From Meira nashicola (lineage: Eukaryota; Basidiomycota; Exobasidiomycetes; Exobasidiales; Brachybasidiaceae), in assembly GCA_001600355.1 (NCBI GenBank), contig BCJU01000001.1, positions 207,178 through 271,177 on the forward strand: DNA of 64,000 nucleotides. Direction: 5' to 3'. Below are positions 11,001-20,510 of the stretch, piece after piece. Both the position numbers and the translations under genes were made by a program. How positions within the stretch are numbered: position 1 is the first letter of the stretch; each line of letters starts with the position of its first letter. Below the pieces are notes generated by a model, which saw nothing but the letters and a program-made list of their open reading frames with translations, was not told where the DNA came from and searched no databases.

Positions 11001-11306
11001 GCTTGCATCTTTGCGCAATTGATGTTCATCAGCTTCTTTTCGTAAGATTGCATCATCTGTTGGTGCAAAGATTGTCAATCCTCTTCCATCTCCGAATTCC
11101 ATCAAATTGATCAAAGTTGGAATGAGTCTAGTTCTTTGTAATAGACGTACGAATATTGTATGATTTGGTGATTGTGCCAAAATATCGATCAAATTTGGAA
11201 TTGGTACATTTGGTGGAGATGAATCTAATCGATTAGCATTGGATGTAGATGAGAATAATGTTACCCATAGCACCAAGGCTAAGGATGAAAGAAACCCTAC
11301 CCTCAT
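8073..11306 (-). CDS. Multi-fasciclin (FAS1) domain type I membrane protein, Fsc1-like
   Basis: A single exon of 1077 residues. A signal peptide covers about 1-24. Repeated FAS1-like units follow, marked by TIFAPTDDA near 75-90, STFFLPIAESF near 325, WTFMVPRDDAI near 485, ITYLVPHNDAF near 665 and YVVLCPTDSAF near 860. Each unit closes with a GVxHxID/E-like segment, for example GVVHIIDELLLPYG. A single transmembrane helix lies near 1035-1060, with a short acidic cytosolic tail. The layout matches fungal vacuolar FAS1 proteins such as fission yeast Fsc1 and budding yeast YLR001C; Fsc1 is linked to autophagosome-vacuole fusion. A Lys/His/Arg-rich run near 825-850 interrupts the last unit and is unusual for a luminal domain. 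The orthology is inferred from architecture. Confidence 0.85.
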   Translation of the reverse strand: MRVGFLSSLALVLWVTLFSSTSNANRLDSSPPNVPIPNLIDILAQSPNHTIFVRLLQRTRLIPTLINLMEFGDGRGLTIFAPTDDAILRKEADEHQLRKDASIQSYKYQQTSEYIDYDTQVLSQWEWAVKVADQPNPTPEEEDALVPIWTQEGTRLGNVNAVLRQQLLYHMLNYTLSFTEEEELDGAPPKLSSKPLMLTTLHLPSRRYLHEPTRPGPIPHPPSNPPIPGSEDRGGLLKGEGQKVRICTRGKEGEIFLGTNSKCEGGVKVLEMLEKSDKGRVVVIDGILDVPPALSSVLQSHPKLQHLLNLTTSASLRSLTESPHSTFFLPIAESFEVLSSLEKAFITGDWELAKQDRVKLLGQHMSGIGVGAGSVAYADRLCREENSSLTTIFGGEVKINCAKDGKMTVEKAKVIEEDILIENGVVHIIDELLLPYGDLGLSVEKTLLTLNASRFVSLMHSANLQHYITANPHDVDDPDNEAQPWTFMVPRDDAISTWWKDRMGSDQDEYFRAKWGYTPMPYEERDAGAPANGSKLIDLLKYHIAPKMLTPQNLSDGMLVGTELRNWRLKDARQRVVVGVDDESVPGGERQGNGDVGFGDANVIAEPVTVGPSIIYLISQILEPPSNPIQTAVSSLSLSTFVATVFSAELDKPIKRAPAITYLVPHNDAFSALGLTMPYLLLDQEQPRKELRSMVEYHAIDRIVYMKDFSSGSQRYPTLEGSPIWAGRDENGTVEVRRGTEGRNALVLKGDLLTSTGVLHEIDQVELPPTLDLTIGKLMKGAKADTMRDLIEKAGYGWLLNGTRPTEEEVEEFDMMMSSKFPEHHKKKKKKQEKRHKKRHRLFADELQSYVVLCPTDSAFTRINLTRFYEDRDALKQLVQLHIIPSPADQVLPGGTDDQLPLSLKDASSFYTLLDSSLGGLSGYGKIAFRKLKESSKRRSTFSTLRDDDAGLGWMVGIADTRGTDGRKYAAKILSFGRESLSIERVEEGEGESMLIGKRNKRKQPEGEWNSRSIGGVLTIDTVLQPYVPGWFYRWGWIVATSFAVLLALSGVGYGLWVWYKRDGRIRLPEALEGEEE

Positions 11307-13427
11307 ATCGATGATTATCTTTCAATTCCCTGTTATGATCACAGTGCCTGCTCTGTAATCAATATAGGATGGATGGATGTAAACTATTGCTCAGCATGAT
11401 AATTGTCACTAAAAAGTGCATCTAGTGTGGAGCGATAAAAAAAATTATGCATGAACACGCGTAGACGGGGGCGTAATCTGTAGCACTCAGCTTGCACCCG
11501 TAACCGTCTGTTTTAGGGGGTTGAAATCTTGTGCAGCATTGCAATAAGATTTTGACAGAATCATTATCATTAACACTATCCGGCGCTGATTAGACATAGC
11601 GCCGCCGTGATGACTAAAATGAGATGTTAAAGTCAAAAGGAAGAGTTTTTTATGGGCTTTCGAGAGGAATAAAACATAGTATGTACTTCGGACTTATAGT
11701 CCGATTTATACAATCTATCTTGTCTTTTTCACGGCTTACTTTAAAAGTTTATTTTAGAGTTTAAAAAGGGAATGCTCACATGACCTAATTTTTATTGAGA
11801 TTGCGAATCATATGGTCTTTAACAAAAAGACCCGTTTTGATCATCGTTGCTTATTGAACCCTTGCACATAAACGTGTGAAATAAAGATGAATACAATGAT
11901 ACAATCAATACAATGTCTCCGCAATTGACACTCACTCAACCGAAACGAGTTGTTGAACTTTGCATGTACCTACCTATACAAACGGACTGTTCCTCTTTTT
12001 CTCAAGTCAATTCACATGATTGATTTTTATTTTTGGAAGGAGGCATTGCCCCTTATTAACGTTCACACGGCGGCTGTTTTTGTTTTCTCTCTTACGCTTC
12101 TTTTTAACATTAGGATCAAGCCACTTACACAACCCACTTTCTCTTTAACCTTACGGACTTATCCGCTTAATACACACTCTCTCTCTTTTGTCGGCTCTTG
12201 AAATACCTTTTATCAAAAAACGCCCAACTATCGTGCATAGAACAATCGAAACCGATAACCCGACGGGCCACTCACATCTGCCCTAGATATTTTTGTATGG
12301 CCAAAGAAAATTACGTACTATCTATGTGTAAGCAAAAAAATAAAAGCAACAACGGGCCCTTGTCTTTCTTAATCCTTAGCGTCCACGCGCCGGCTCTTCC
12401 ACTCGCTTGCTCACTCTCTTCCGTAATTCAATTGTCACTTTAAGAAAGGTTGTTGTTGTTCATTGTATGATGTAAGTCATTTTTATTCATCGAAAATCAT
12501 CGTTTGCTAAGCCATTCATGATCAATTTTGCTACATTCTTAATTCACAAAGGCCCGTTTTTCTTAAAACAAAGAAAGTTATCATCTCTCAGGCGACTTCG
12601 CCGATCTCTCATCTTACGCAATATTTGCAATCAGGGTCAACGGAATGCTCCATGAATATTTTATTTGAGATCGTATCTCTTTTTTTTTATTTTTGGGGAG
12701 AGGAGGGAAAAGATCAGAAAAAATTGATGTTTCTTTTGTCACTCTTCTTTAATTAATATCTCTATCGGGACAAAGCCGGATTATACGTTACATCTCCGAT
12801 ACGATTTTCCGAAAGTAAGCGGATGTGCATAAAAAGAGAGCATCAAGTGCTGTGCATGCATGCATGCATTTTGCATTGCGTTTTACCTGCATTTACAGAT
12901 TAAGGACCGAGCTCAATTGCTTTTTGCAGGCACCCACACTAGCATTTTACGTACATACATATGTTTACGGCTTATCCAACTTTCGCTTGGCCTCCGGCGC
13001 CGGTACGAAATTGATTCCCTTTTTTTGAGCGTCGCGTCGCGCACGCAAATACTCATTCATATACTATACTGTTCTTGTGCATTCGTTATCTTATTTTGAA
13101 ATTAGGACATGCACTTTTTTGACGGCTAACCAGTCCGGCCATTCGTACGTAAATTGCCCTAGCGGTTTTAGTCCCCTTTAACTTTGGCCATTGCATGTCA
13201 AAAAAAGGTTGAACGAGCTAGTTTATCCACAATTATGCGGACTACATGCACACAAGAAGGACTTAATTGAATTAAAAGGTGGAAAGAATGCATGTTCGTA
13301 TATAAACAAAATTCGGCCAAACAAGCAATCATTTCCAAAGCCCTCTCTTTATTTCTTGATCGATCAACGCTATCGACTTTTCTTTCTTTCAACAGAAAGA
13401 GAAATAGGAAGAGAAGAGGATTAACAA
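11307..13427. other. 2.1-kb gene-free interval between divergent genes
   Basis: This is the longest gap in the window and separates the starts of the fasciclin and F-box genes. Short frames here (for example 11950-12201 and 12825-13028) have biased, non-protein-like composition, and I do not call them. Visible structure includes a hairpin with arms CGGCGCT/AGCGCCG around 11580-11604, a TCGGAC/GTCCGA inverted repeat near 11685-11703 and a TGCATGCATGCATGCA run near 12853-12868. No tRNA A/B boxes or transposon features were recognised. Confidence 0.5.
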
Positions 13428-15554
13428 ATGTGTGCATTTACCATGCCTCAATCTTCTTTCTCACCTGGAGAAAAAGGTAAAGATGTTATCGCCAAACATA
13501 CACCTGCCAGCTTGAACTCTCTCCCATGTGAAATTTTGGATATAATTGGATTTTATTGTGCAATGTCTTCACCAGGAAGAAAGGAAACCCAAACGCAAAC
13601 GCAAACAAATGGTAATGCACAATTCTCCGGTCCTTCCAGTTCGAGATCTTCTTTTTCGCAGGTCGAATATGCACGCGAACAACCACCTGCTTTTGCAACA
13701 CCACCTACCAATTTACGAAATTTGACTGTGACATGTCGTAGACACTACGAAGTACTCAATGCAAAAGCCAATCCACGATTGTATGCGCGAGTTTTCAAGA
13801 CAAAGTTTGATGTAGATGCAATCTCAAGACGATTTGGTCCAACGGCAATAAGCAGTGTAAGCCTTTCTAAAGAATTACAAAGGAGATGCATTTGTTTAAA
13901 GCGGATAAGAAAAGCTGTAGCATTTGGAAAGATTAAAGAACCCGAAACAGGAGAGAAAGGTGAAGCAGAAGTTTTGGAAAATTTATGGTTAGCATTCATG
14001 ATGTTGACAGAGAATGATGGTCAAAATATTCAACAATTACGATGGGCAAGGATAGAAGAATACGTGAAAATGTTTCGTTCGCAAGATTTGCTAGAAGAAG
14101 CTATTCGATCAGGCTATCCGCCAAATACAACAACCAGAGCATTGGCTTTGCATCTGGATTACATGTTGAGCAGTCCAGTTAAGATGGCTTCTGAAACTCG
14201 TGATGAAAGTGACGAAAAGCTGTTTGTACTACGGCCTTTTGTGTTTGCCGCACATCGATACGATGCTTTCCTTGCTCCATGGACAGTAAAACAACTACCG
14301 ATCCAAGCATCATCTAGCTCACCAACCAACCCTTCACGGTCAACGGCTACTTACAACCCTTTCATCGCAGACCTTACACCAAAGGACGCTCATCATCGAC
14401 TAACATATTGTGGTAAAAATATCAGTATTCGACCTCCAAACATCACACATGCAGCATGTTGTTCCTTCTTTATGAAAGTTGAACATGATCCTGGCGTAAG
14501 TGGTATAAATGTAGCAAGGGATCCTTATGAAGCAGTTGAAGAGACCGTTAGCGATACTTCTTCCGATCAATATTCCCCCTCGCCACCAGCATCAAGTAGT
14601 ACAAGTGAAAAAACAAGATCAGAAGGACGAAAGTTGACAACCCGTGATCCACTCAAACTACTTTCTATCGATTATGACAAAGATATTGCTCGTTTAGTAG
14701 CATGCACATCACCTTATCACTCGCCTGGCCTAAATGCAGCTTCTCATTTAGGAGACTTTGAAGGTTCATGGGAAGGCAGATTTACATTCTTTGACTTTGA
14801 TAGTTATCGTGATATGCTTGGTGGTAAAGTTAGAAGTCTTTATGAAGGTCCTTTTGGAGAACAGCCGCAAGTATGGAAATTACGCGAACATGTTGTAAAG
14901 GTCAATTATGCAGACCGAATTGGCGGTAAAGGTAGTTTGATGAATGCAGGTTATTATGACGATGATCCAGAGCCGTCACAAATACAAACGATCAGTACGG
15001 AAGAATTGGAAAATCTTCGAACATCAAATTCAAGTAAAGCAGCTAAATTAGGCAAGCGAAGGGCAAGTTGGGAAAGTGAATCGCGAGAACGAGCAGTAAA
15101 AGGTTTACGTACAGATTTAAGGGGAATTCCTTCGCATATTATGGCAGATTGGCATAATTATCCTTCTTTCGGACATGAAGAACCGGAATCTTCAAGTGAC
15201 GAAAGCAATGAAAATAAGCAAAATGATAAATATGAAATTTTAATTTCCGGAACGGGACATTCGGCTTGGGGAAGATTTATCTTACGTGGAAGGGTTAGAA
15301 GTTGGGACGGAATGGTTTCGATTACAAAAGAATACAGGCCTGACGGTAGAGGTAGATGGCTGTATAGAGGATATGTTGTAGCAGGTAATAAGCTAGTCGG
15401 TCGTTGGCGAGATACTTTTACGCCCGAAGATATGAGTGGATATGAAGGGTGAGTTGATGACAAAAAGGGTCGTGCGAGCGTAATCAAAATGATGAAAAGA
15501 TTACTGACATATTTCTCTCACAGATGTTTTTTGTTACATCGTCGTGGAACTTAA
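13428..15554 (+). CDS. F-box domain protein
   Basis: CDS is join(13428..15448, 15524..15554), 683 residues. An F-box-like segment lies at about residues 27-43 (LNSLPCEILDIIGFYC), the Skp1-binding region of SCF ubiquitin-ligase adaptors. The rest has no WD40 or leucine-rich repeat. It contains conserved-looking aromatic blocks (FEGSWEGRFTFFDF; YEGPFGEQPQVWKL) and a Ser-rich linker near 370-400. It probably recruits unknown substrates to an SCF complex. The final intron (GTGAGT donor, CTCACAG acceptor, 75 nt) is needed: the unspliced frame stops in the donor, while splicing adds CFLLHRRGT and a stop. An in-frame ATG at 13443 is an alternative start. Confidence 0.8.
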
Positions 15555-16276
15555 AAAATTCTTCTATTCGGAAAATAAACAAAAAAAAAACACTAATTTG
15601 GCTCGTGAAAAAATGGCCATCTCCATGAATTGATTAATTGCAATTTTAGCATGTATTTGTACAGCGAGCCCGATCGAATGAAGCTAAAACAAAACAAAGG
15701 AATGACGGTTTTGCGTGAGAATTGATTGCATGCTTTGAGATGGAGCATTGCGTTGCGCTTTAAGATTCAATGCCGAACAGGGACCCGCATCAGCCGTTGA
15801 AATCCGACGGCATTGCGAAACACATATTGCTTTGATCTAGGTCATACGTACATAAATTTGTGCATGATGGAGAAATAGAGTTGGCCGCTAAGCCAATCAA
15901 CTAAAGGTAAGCCAACGGGGACATCTACTTGAGATGTACATACCCCAAAAAGAGAAGGGCCACAGGGCGGAGATAAGCGCGCAACTACATATTGTTCGGG
16001 ATCAAATCAAATTTGTAGGACTAGATTGTGTAGTAGCCCGCCCCGCCACACAATAAAAAGAAAGACTATATAACCTCTTACGGGCAACTATATTTATTTT
16101 AACATGATCGACAGAAAAAAAAACCCGATCAATTAATTATGTAGTTCACACTAGACCGCGGAAAGGTCCGAAGGAAAGAATAAATAAATAAATAAAATTG
16201 AGTTGACTTGAATTGTCTTTTCATGTAGGACTATTTACCGAAAGGGTTACATACATTCTCTTTGTATTTACCGATT
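15555..16276. other. Tail-to-tail intergenic region
   Basis: A 722-bp interval between the 3' ends of the F-box gene and the monooxygenase gene. It is AT-rich with A-runs near 15555-15600 and short repeats of AAATAAATAAATAAA type near 16180-16195. I see no gene, and it is long for a convergent 3' interval in this window. Confidence 0.4.
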
Positions 16277-18109
16277 TTACACTCGATAACCTAACTTTTT
16301 TGCTTGTGATTTCACATCGGAAATCGAAGGTGAATATGGCTTTGGCTTATTGTATGGGAAAACCAAATCGATAAACCAAGAAAGACCTTGTAAAGAACGA
16401 ACGGCTGAACGTCTGATGATATAACGTAAGATCCATAAAGGTGTTAAGAAAAGTTTAATAAAGATGTTATATTGTCTTTGTGAAACGTCAGGAGTTGCAC
16501 CTAAACGTAATAAACTTCCAATCTTTTGCGTTAATGGCCAAGTACCCCAAGCAGCATTACATGAAATACCACGATAATCATAATCGGAAAAGTAAGGAAA
16601 TTTACTACGGAAAGCAATTGTAGTTTGAAAGGAAGGATTGACAGCCGTTACTTTGCCAGTATATTGATCGACATACCAAGATCCACAACCTGTCGTATAA
16701 ATCATTTCTTGCATTTGAGCTTGAATGAAAACTTGTTCATAATCTTCTGCTGAACGACGAACACGAACGGATTTACCATGACTACGTTGAATTGGAGTTA
16801 AAGATTTATTTCCTGTTAAAAATAACGGACGAACGATTTTCATTGCCATTTCAATTGCACGTTCTTGACCCCAAATTGCGGAAAAGTGACCTGTAACTGC
16901 ATTTGGACCCCAAATGATAAACATATTCGGGAAAGGTGAACTCATAAAAGTACGATAAGCTTGTGGAACTCCAGTTTCTTTTTTCCAATAATCTTCCAAT
17001 GTCTTTCCTTGTGCGTTTTTAATTTCCATTTGAAGTGCAAATTGATCGGTTTGAAAACCGTTTGCTAAAATGATAACATCTGCTTCAATCTTTCTACCTG
17101 ATTTAAGAATAACGCCATCCTTTACAATCTCTGCTGCTTGATCTCCAGTTAATTCGACATTTTCACGTCCTAAAGATGGAATGTATGTCGAATCAAAGAT
17201 TCTACGTTTGCATGCAACTTCCAATTCTCCAGGTTTTGGAATTAATAAGTCATGATATTCTGCAGGTGCACAACGTTTAATGTATGCTGTTGATCTTGCT
17301 GCAACACGTTCACGAGCTGCTTTACCATCTTTCTTGAACGCTTGTAATAAATGAGATTCACATAAAACAATCACACAAAAACGTTCAAACGAACACCAAG
17401 CCTGTGAATGACGTTGAACGAATTTCCAAAATCCATTCTCGAATGGTGTACCGAAATGTGGAACATACCAATGCTTTGATCGTACGATTTGAGTTAATTG
17501 TTTCACTTTTGGTGAAATTGCAGGTACGATTTGTGAAGCTGTACAACCATTACCTAAAATTACAACTTTACGATCTTTCAAATCAACATCTTTTTCCCAT
17601 CTTGCACTATGAAATAAAGATCCTTGAAAAGATTCCGATCCAGGAACATCACATTTTCTTGGAACAGATAATGCACCTACGCAAGAGAATAATAAACGTG
17701 CAGTATGTGTCTTTTCTTCTTTTGTTTTTAAATCACGTACTTTAACGATCCAATGTGCATTCACATCATCAAAAGTAGCAGAAATGACTTCATGTTCAAA
17801 GTGTGCTTTACGTGGTAAATGAAATTCTTCTGCAACATCTTGTAAATATTCATGAATTTCATCTTGTAAACTGAAAAATTGTTTCCAATTCGCACGTTGG
17901 GCGAAACTTAAAGAGTATAATCTTGTTGGAACATCACATCCACAACCTGGATATTGATTTTGTAACCATGTTCCACCCCATGTTGTATCACGATCAAAAA
18001 TCTTGAAATTCTTCAAACCAAGATCAAGCTGTAATCGACAACCTGTCGCAATTCCACTCACACCTGCACCAACGATGATCGCTTCCAATTCTGTTTTTGA
18101 TTCAGACAT
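16277..18109 (-). CDS. Baeyer-Villiger-type flavin monooxygenase
   Basis: A single exon of 610 residues. The FAD-binding Rossmann motif is GAGVSG (14-19). GGTW at about 45-48 and YPGCGCDVP follow as in class B monooxygenases. The Baeyer-Villiger fingerprint FxGxxxHxxxW is intact at 161-171 (FQGSLFHSARW), and a second, NADPH-binding motif GNGCTA lies near 186-191. The family inserts oxygen into ketones or oxidises other soft nucleophiles using FAD, NADPH and O2; the substrate cannot be read here. The C-terminal region has a hydrophobic Ile/Leu/Trp stretch (about 545-575) that might associate with membranes. The neighbours are housekeeping genes, so there is no support for a biosynthetic cluster. 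The ATG at 18109 leads directly into the Rossmann fold. Confidence 0.9.
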   Translation of the reverse strand: MSESKTELEAIIVGAGVSGIATGCRLQLDLGLKNFKIFDRDTTWGGTWLQNQYPGCGCDVPTRLYSLSFAQRANWKQFFSLQDEIHEYLQDVAEEFHLPRKAHFEHEVISATFDDVNAHWIVKVRDLKTKEEKTHTARLLFSCVGALSVPRKCDVPGSESFQGSLFHSARWEKDVDLKDRKVVILGNGCTASQIVPAISPKVKQLTQIVRSKHWYVPHFGTPFENGFWKFVQRHSQAWCSFERFCVIVLCESHLLQAFKKDGKAARERVAARSTAYIKRCAPAEYHDLLIPKPGELEVACKRRIFDSTYIPSLGRENVELTGDQAAEIVKDGVILKSGRKIEADVIILANGFQTDQFALQMEIKNAQGKTLEDYWKKETGVPQAYRTFMSSPFPNMFIIWGPNAVTGHFSAIWGQERAIEMAMKIVRPLFLTGNKSLTPIQRSHGKSVRVRRSAEDYEQVFIQAQMQEMIYTTGCGSWYVDQYTGKVTAVNPSFQTTIAFRSKFPYFSDYDYRGISCNAAWGTWPLTQKIGSLLRLGATPDVSQRQYNIFIKLFLTPLWILRYIIRRSAVRSLQGLSWFIDLVFPYNKPKPYSPSISDVKSQAKKLGYRV

Positions 18110-18919
18110 TGTGAGTAATCAATGATTGAGAGGAGATGTTTGATGTTAGAGTAGCAAATTAAGATGCCTTTTCTTCGATTTGTGTCGTTTATATAGCACA
18201 AAAATCTTCCTTTTTTTGATCAATTTCTTAATTTTCTCGTTTGGCGTAAAACGGAACCGCTGACGAAATTATGATGACACACAAAGGAACGGTCTCTTTC
18301 TTTCCGTAGATGTAGTCTATGAAGCGATGAGAGTGCTCAATTGAATACATACAATACTCATTGACAAAATTGTGGGGAAAATAATAAATGACCCGGTACT
18401 GGATTTTTACCGATTATGCACAGTGCATTCATTCATTGTCAAAATTCCCAATTGCGCTACTTTTATCTCGCCTCGGCTTGCGGTGTTCTTGCTGCATCAC
18501 CGAGCTCGATGCTTTAAGAGGTTCGTGAAGCACGTAAAAGAATTTGCGTACGTAAGCGTAAATCAGGCAAAGCAACAACAAATCTATAAGAAATCTTATC
18601 AGCTTTATCGTTGGGCGGATTACAAGCTGCATAGCATAGTATACCAAGCCGAATGAGTGCTTGCGCTGCGCGTATCTGAACTAGGAGATTAAAGTGACAC
18701 AACAAAGAAAGAGTAGGCGTCGCTGTTTCATGTGCAATAACAAACGTCCGTCTCATTTACACCTTTCAATCACACCCGTTCAAACGGGCGTCTTTGTGCG
18801 TCCTCACTCAATATTGAAAGTCTTTATGCTTAAAGAAAAGCATCACTTTCTATAATCAAAAAAGCTCACATCCCTGATCGAATTCGCAATTGATAGAATA
18901 AAGAGAAACTCTGGCCAAG
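18110..18919. promoter_or_regulatory. Divergent promoter region, monooxygenase / SLC35F6-like transporter
   Basis: An 810-bp interval between the two start codons. Short frames such as 18372-18656 begin at non-ATG codons and look non-coding. No RNA gene was recognised. The region presumably carries both promoters. Confidence 0.45.
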
Positions 18920-20386
18920 ATGGTTCACAAGAATGCAGTACCAATCTTGGTAGCAGGAATGCTAATAACCGGAATTTCCAATTCACTCTTTAATAAATAT
19001 CAAGATATGCAATGCGTTGCTCATTGTGACGATCCAAATCCATCAAAACGTATAGATTTCAGTCAACCGGTTTGGCAAACGGCAACAATGTTTTTAGGTG
19101 AAGCTTTATGTTTGATACCCGTATTTATCATGTTTTTATATCACAGATTCGTTAAAAGGGCAAGATGGACAAAGATTTTAAAACAAGGAGTCGAAGGAAA
19201 TGGAACGGAATATACACCCGTTCGTACTTCTTCTCCTGAAGGTACGCCTAGAAATTCACTCGAGCAAACAACGGCTGGTAATGGTGATGAACAAACACAA
19301 GCACTCTTACCAACCAGATTGAGAAGGACAAGAAGTGAAGACGTAGTTGCAATTAACGATGAAGAAGGTGGCGAAGAAATGACAACGGCAACCGCTACAC
19401 TATTTTTCATGCCTGCTTTATGCGATATTTGTGGTACAACATTGATGAACGTAGGATTATTATTTACTCCAGTTAGCATTTATCAAATGACACGTGGCGC
19501 ATTGGTTTTGTGGGTAGGTATCTTCAGTGTCATCTTTTTACACAGACAACTTTATCTATTTCAATGGCTTTGTCTGATGCTAGTCATGTTGGGTGTTTCG
19601 ATCGTCGGCTTGAGTGGATCTGTGCTCAATCAAGGTGATCCTTCGATCGTATCAATTACACCAGCAATTGCACACGAATCAGTTGCAGCTTCTCCTTCTT
19701 CATTACTCACTTTAGGTAAAGGAGATGAAGAACTTCCACAAACTGTTGGTGCTTTATTGGGTGTGTTGTTAATCTTGTTCGCTCAAATATTCACTGCAAC
19801 ACAATTCGTATTAGAGGAAAAGATTATGGGACGATACTCTGTTGAGCCATTACTTGCCGTTGGTATGGAAGGTATCTTTGGTCTAACGACAACACTTGCA
19901 GCTCAAATAGGTCTTCATTTCTTGTACGGACGAACGCCTGATGGTAGAGGAGGTTATTTTGACATGACTGCTGGTTGGCATCAAATTATTAATACACCGA
20001 TCGTATTTTATTCAAGCTTCGCAATCGCTTTATCCATCGCACTTTTCAATTTCTTTGGTTTAAGTGTTACTCGTAATGTCAGTGCAACGGCAAGATCAAC
20101 GATTGATACATGTAGAACGCTGGGTATTTGGGTAGTCAGTTTATCACTCGGTTGGGAGGTATTTAGACCACTTGCAGGTAGCTTGCAAGTGATCGGTTTC
20201 ATATTGCTTTGCTATGGTACTTTGGTATTCAATTCAGTCGTCAAACCACCTAAATTTTTACGACCACGAAGACCAAGATTTTCAAGCCGTAGTCGAAGTC
20301 GTAGTAGAAGTCGCGTTCGCAGTCGCAGTACAACACGTATTCCACGCATTTCTAGAAGCAATACTGCTCCTTCAGCGGAAGCTTGA
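18920..20386 (+). CDS. SLC35F6-like drug/metabolite transporter family protein
   Basis: A single exon of 488 residues with about ten predicted transmembrane helices. The N-terminus has a first helix followed by NKYQDMQCV, closely resembling the SLC35F6 (C2orf18) family motif. A long hydrophilic, acidic Ser/Thr loop separates the second helix (about 55-75) from the third (about 155). In the family, members are nucleotide-sugar-transporter-like proteins of the EamA/DMT superfamily, and human SLC35F6 is lysosomal/mitochondrial; the substrate is unknown. The C-terminus carries an Arg-Ser dipeptide run (about 455-475), probably cytosolic. The stop lies 125 bp from the tail of the convergent ABD1 gene. 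Confidence 0.8.
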   Translation: MVHKNAVPILVAGMLITGISNSLFNKYQDMQCVAHCDDPNPSKRIDFSQPVWQTATMFLGEALCLIPVFIMFLYHRFVKRARWTKILKQGVEGNGTEYTPVRTSSPEGTPRNSLEQTTAGNGDEQTQALLPTRLRRTRSEDVVAINDEEGGEEMTTATATLFFMPALCDICGTTLMNVGLLFTPVSIYQMTRGALVLWVGIFSVIFLHRQLYLFQWLCLMLVMLGVSIVGLSGSVLNQGDPSIVSITPAIAHESVAASPSSLLTLGKGDEELPQTVGALLGVLLILFAQIFTATQFVLEEKIMGRYSVEPLLAVGMEGIFGLTTTLAAQIGLHFLYGRTPDGRGGYFDMTAGWHQIINTPIVFYSSFAIALSIALFNFFGLSVTRNVSATARSTIDTCRTLGIWVVSLSLGWEVFRPLAGSLQVIGFILLCYGTLVFNSVVKPPKFLRPRRPRFSSRSRSRSRSRVRSRSTTRIPRISRSNTAPSAEA

Positions 20387-20510
20387 AAGCATGTCTCTGC
20401 ATATTCTCTCTCTCTCTTTTTTCCTCGGGTCTTCATCATCATCATTGCGCATTTGTAGATTACATTACATACATTGAACAAATTTTCAAAGTGTTTATAT
20501 CAAAGTTTTC

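Noticed and set aside
11820..11885. A minus-strand tRNA suggested by a GGGTTCAA B-box-like word
   Set aside because: No matching A box, acceptor stem or anticodon arm could be assembled around it.
11950..12201. Small plus-strand frame with hydrophobic stretches
   Set aside because: Composition and codons look like translated AT-rich intergenic DNA; no domain, no neighbour support.
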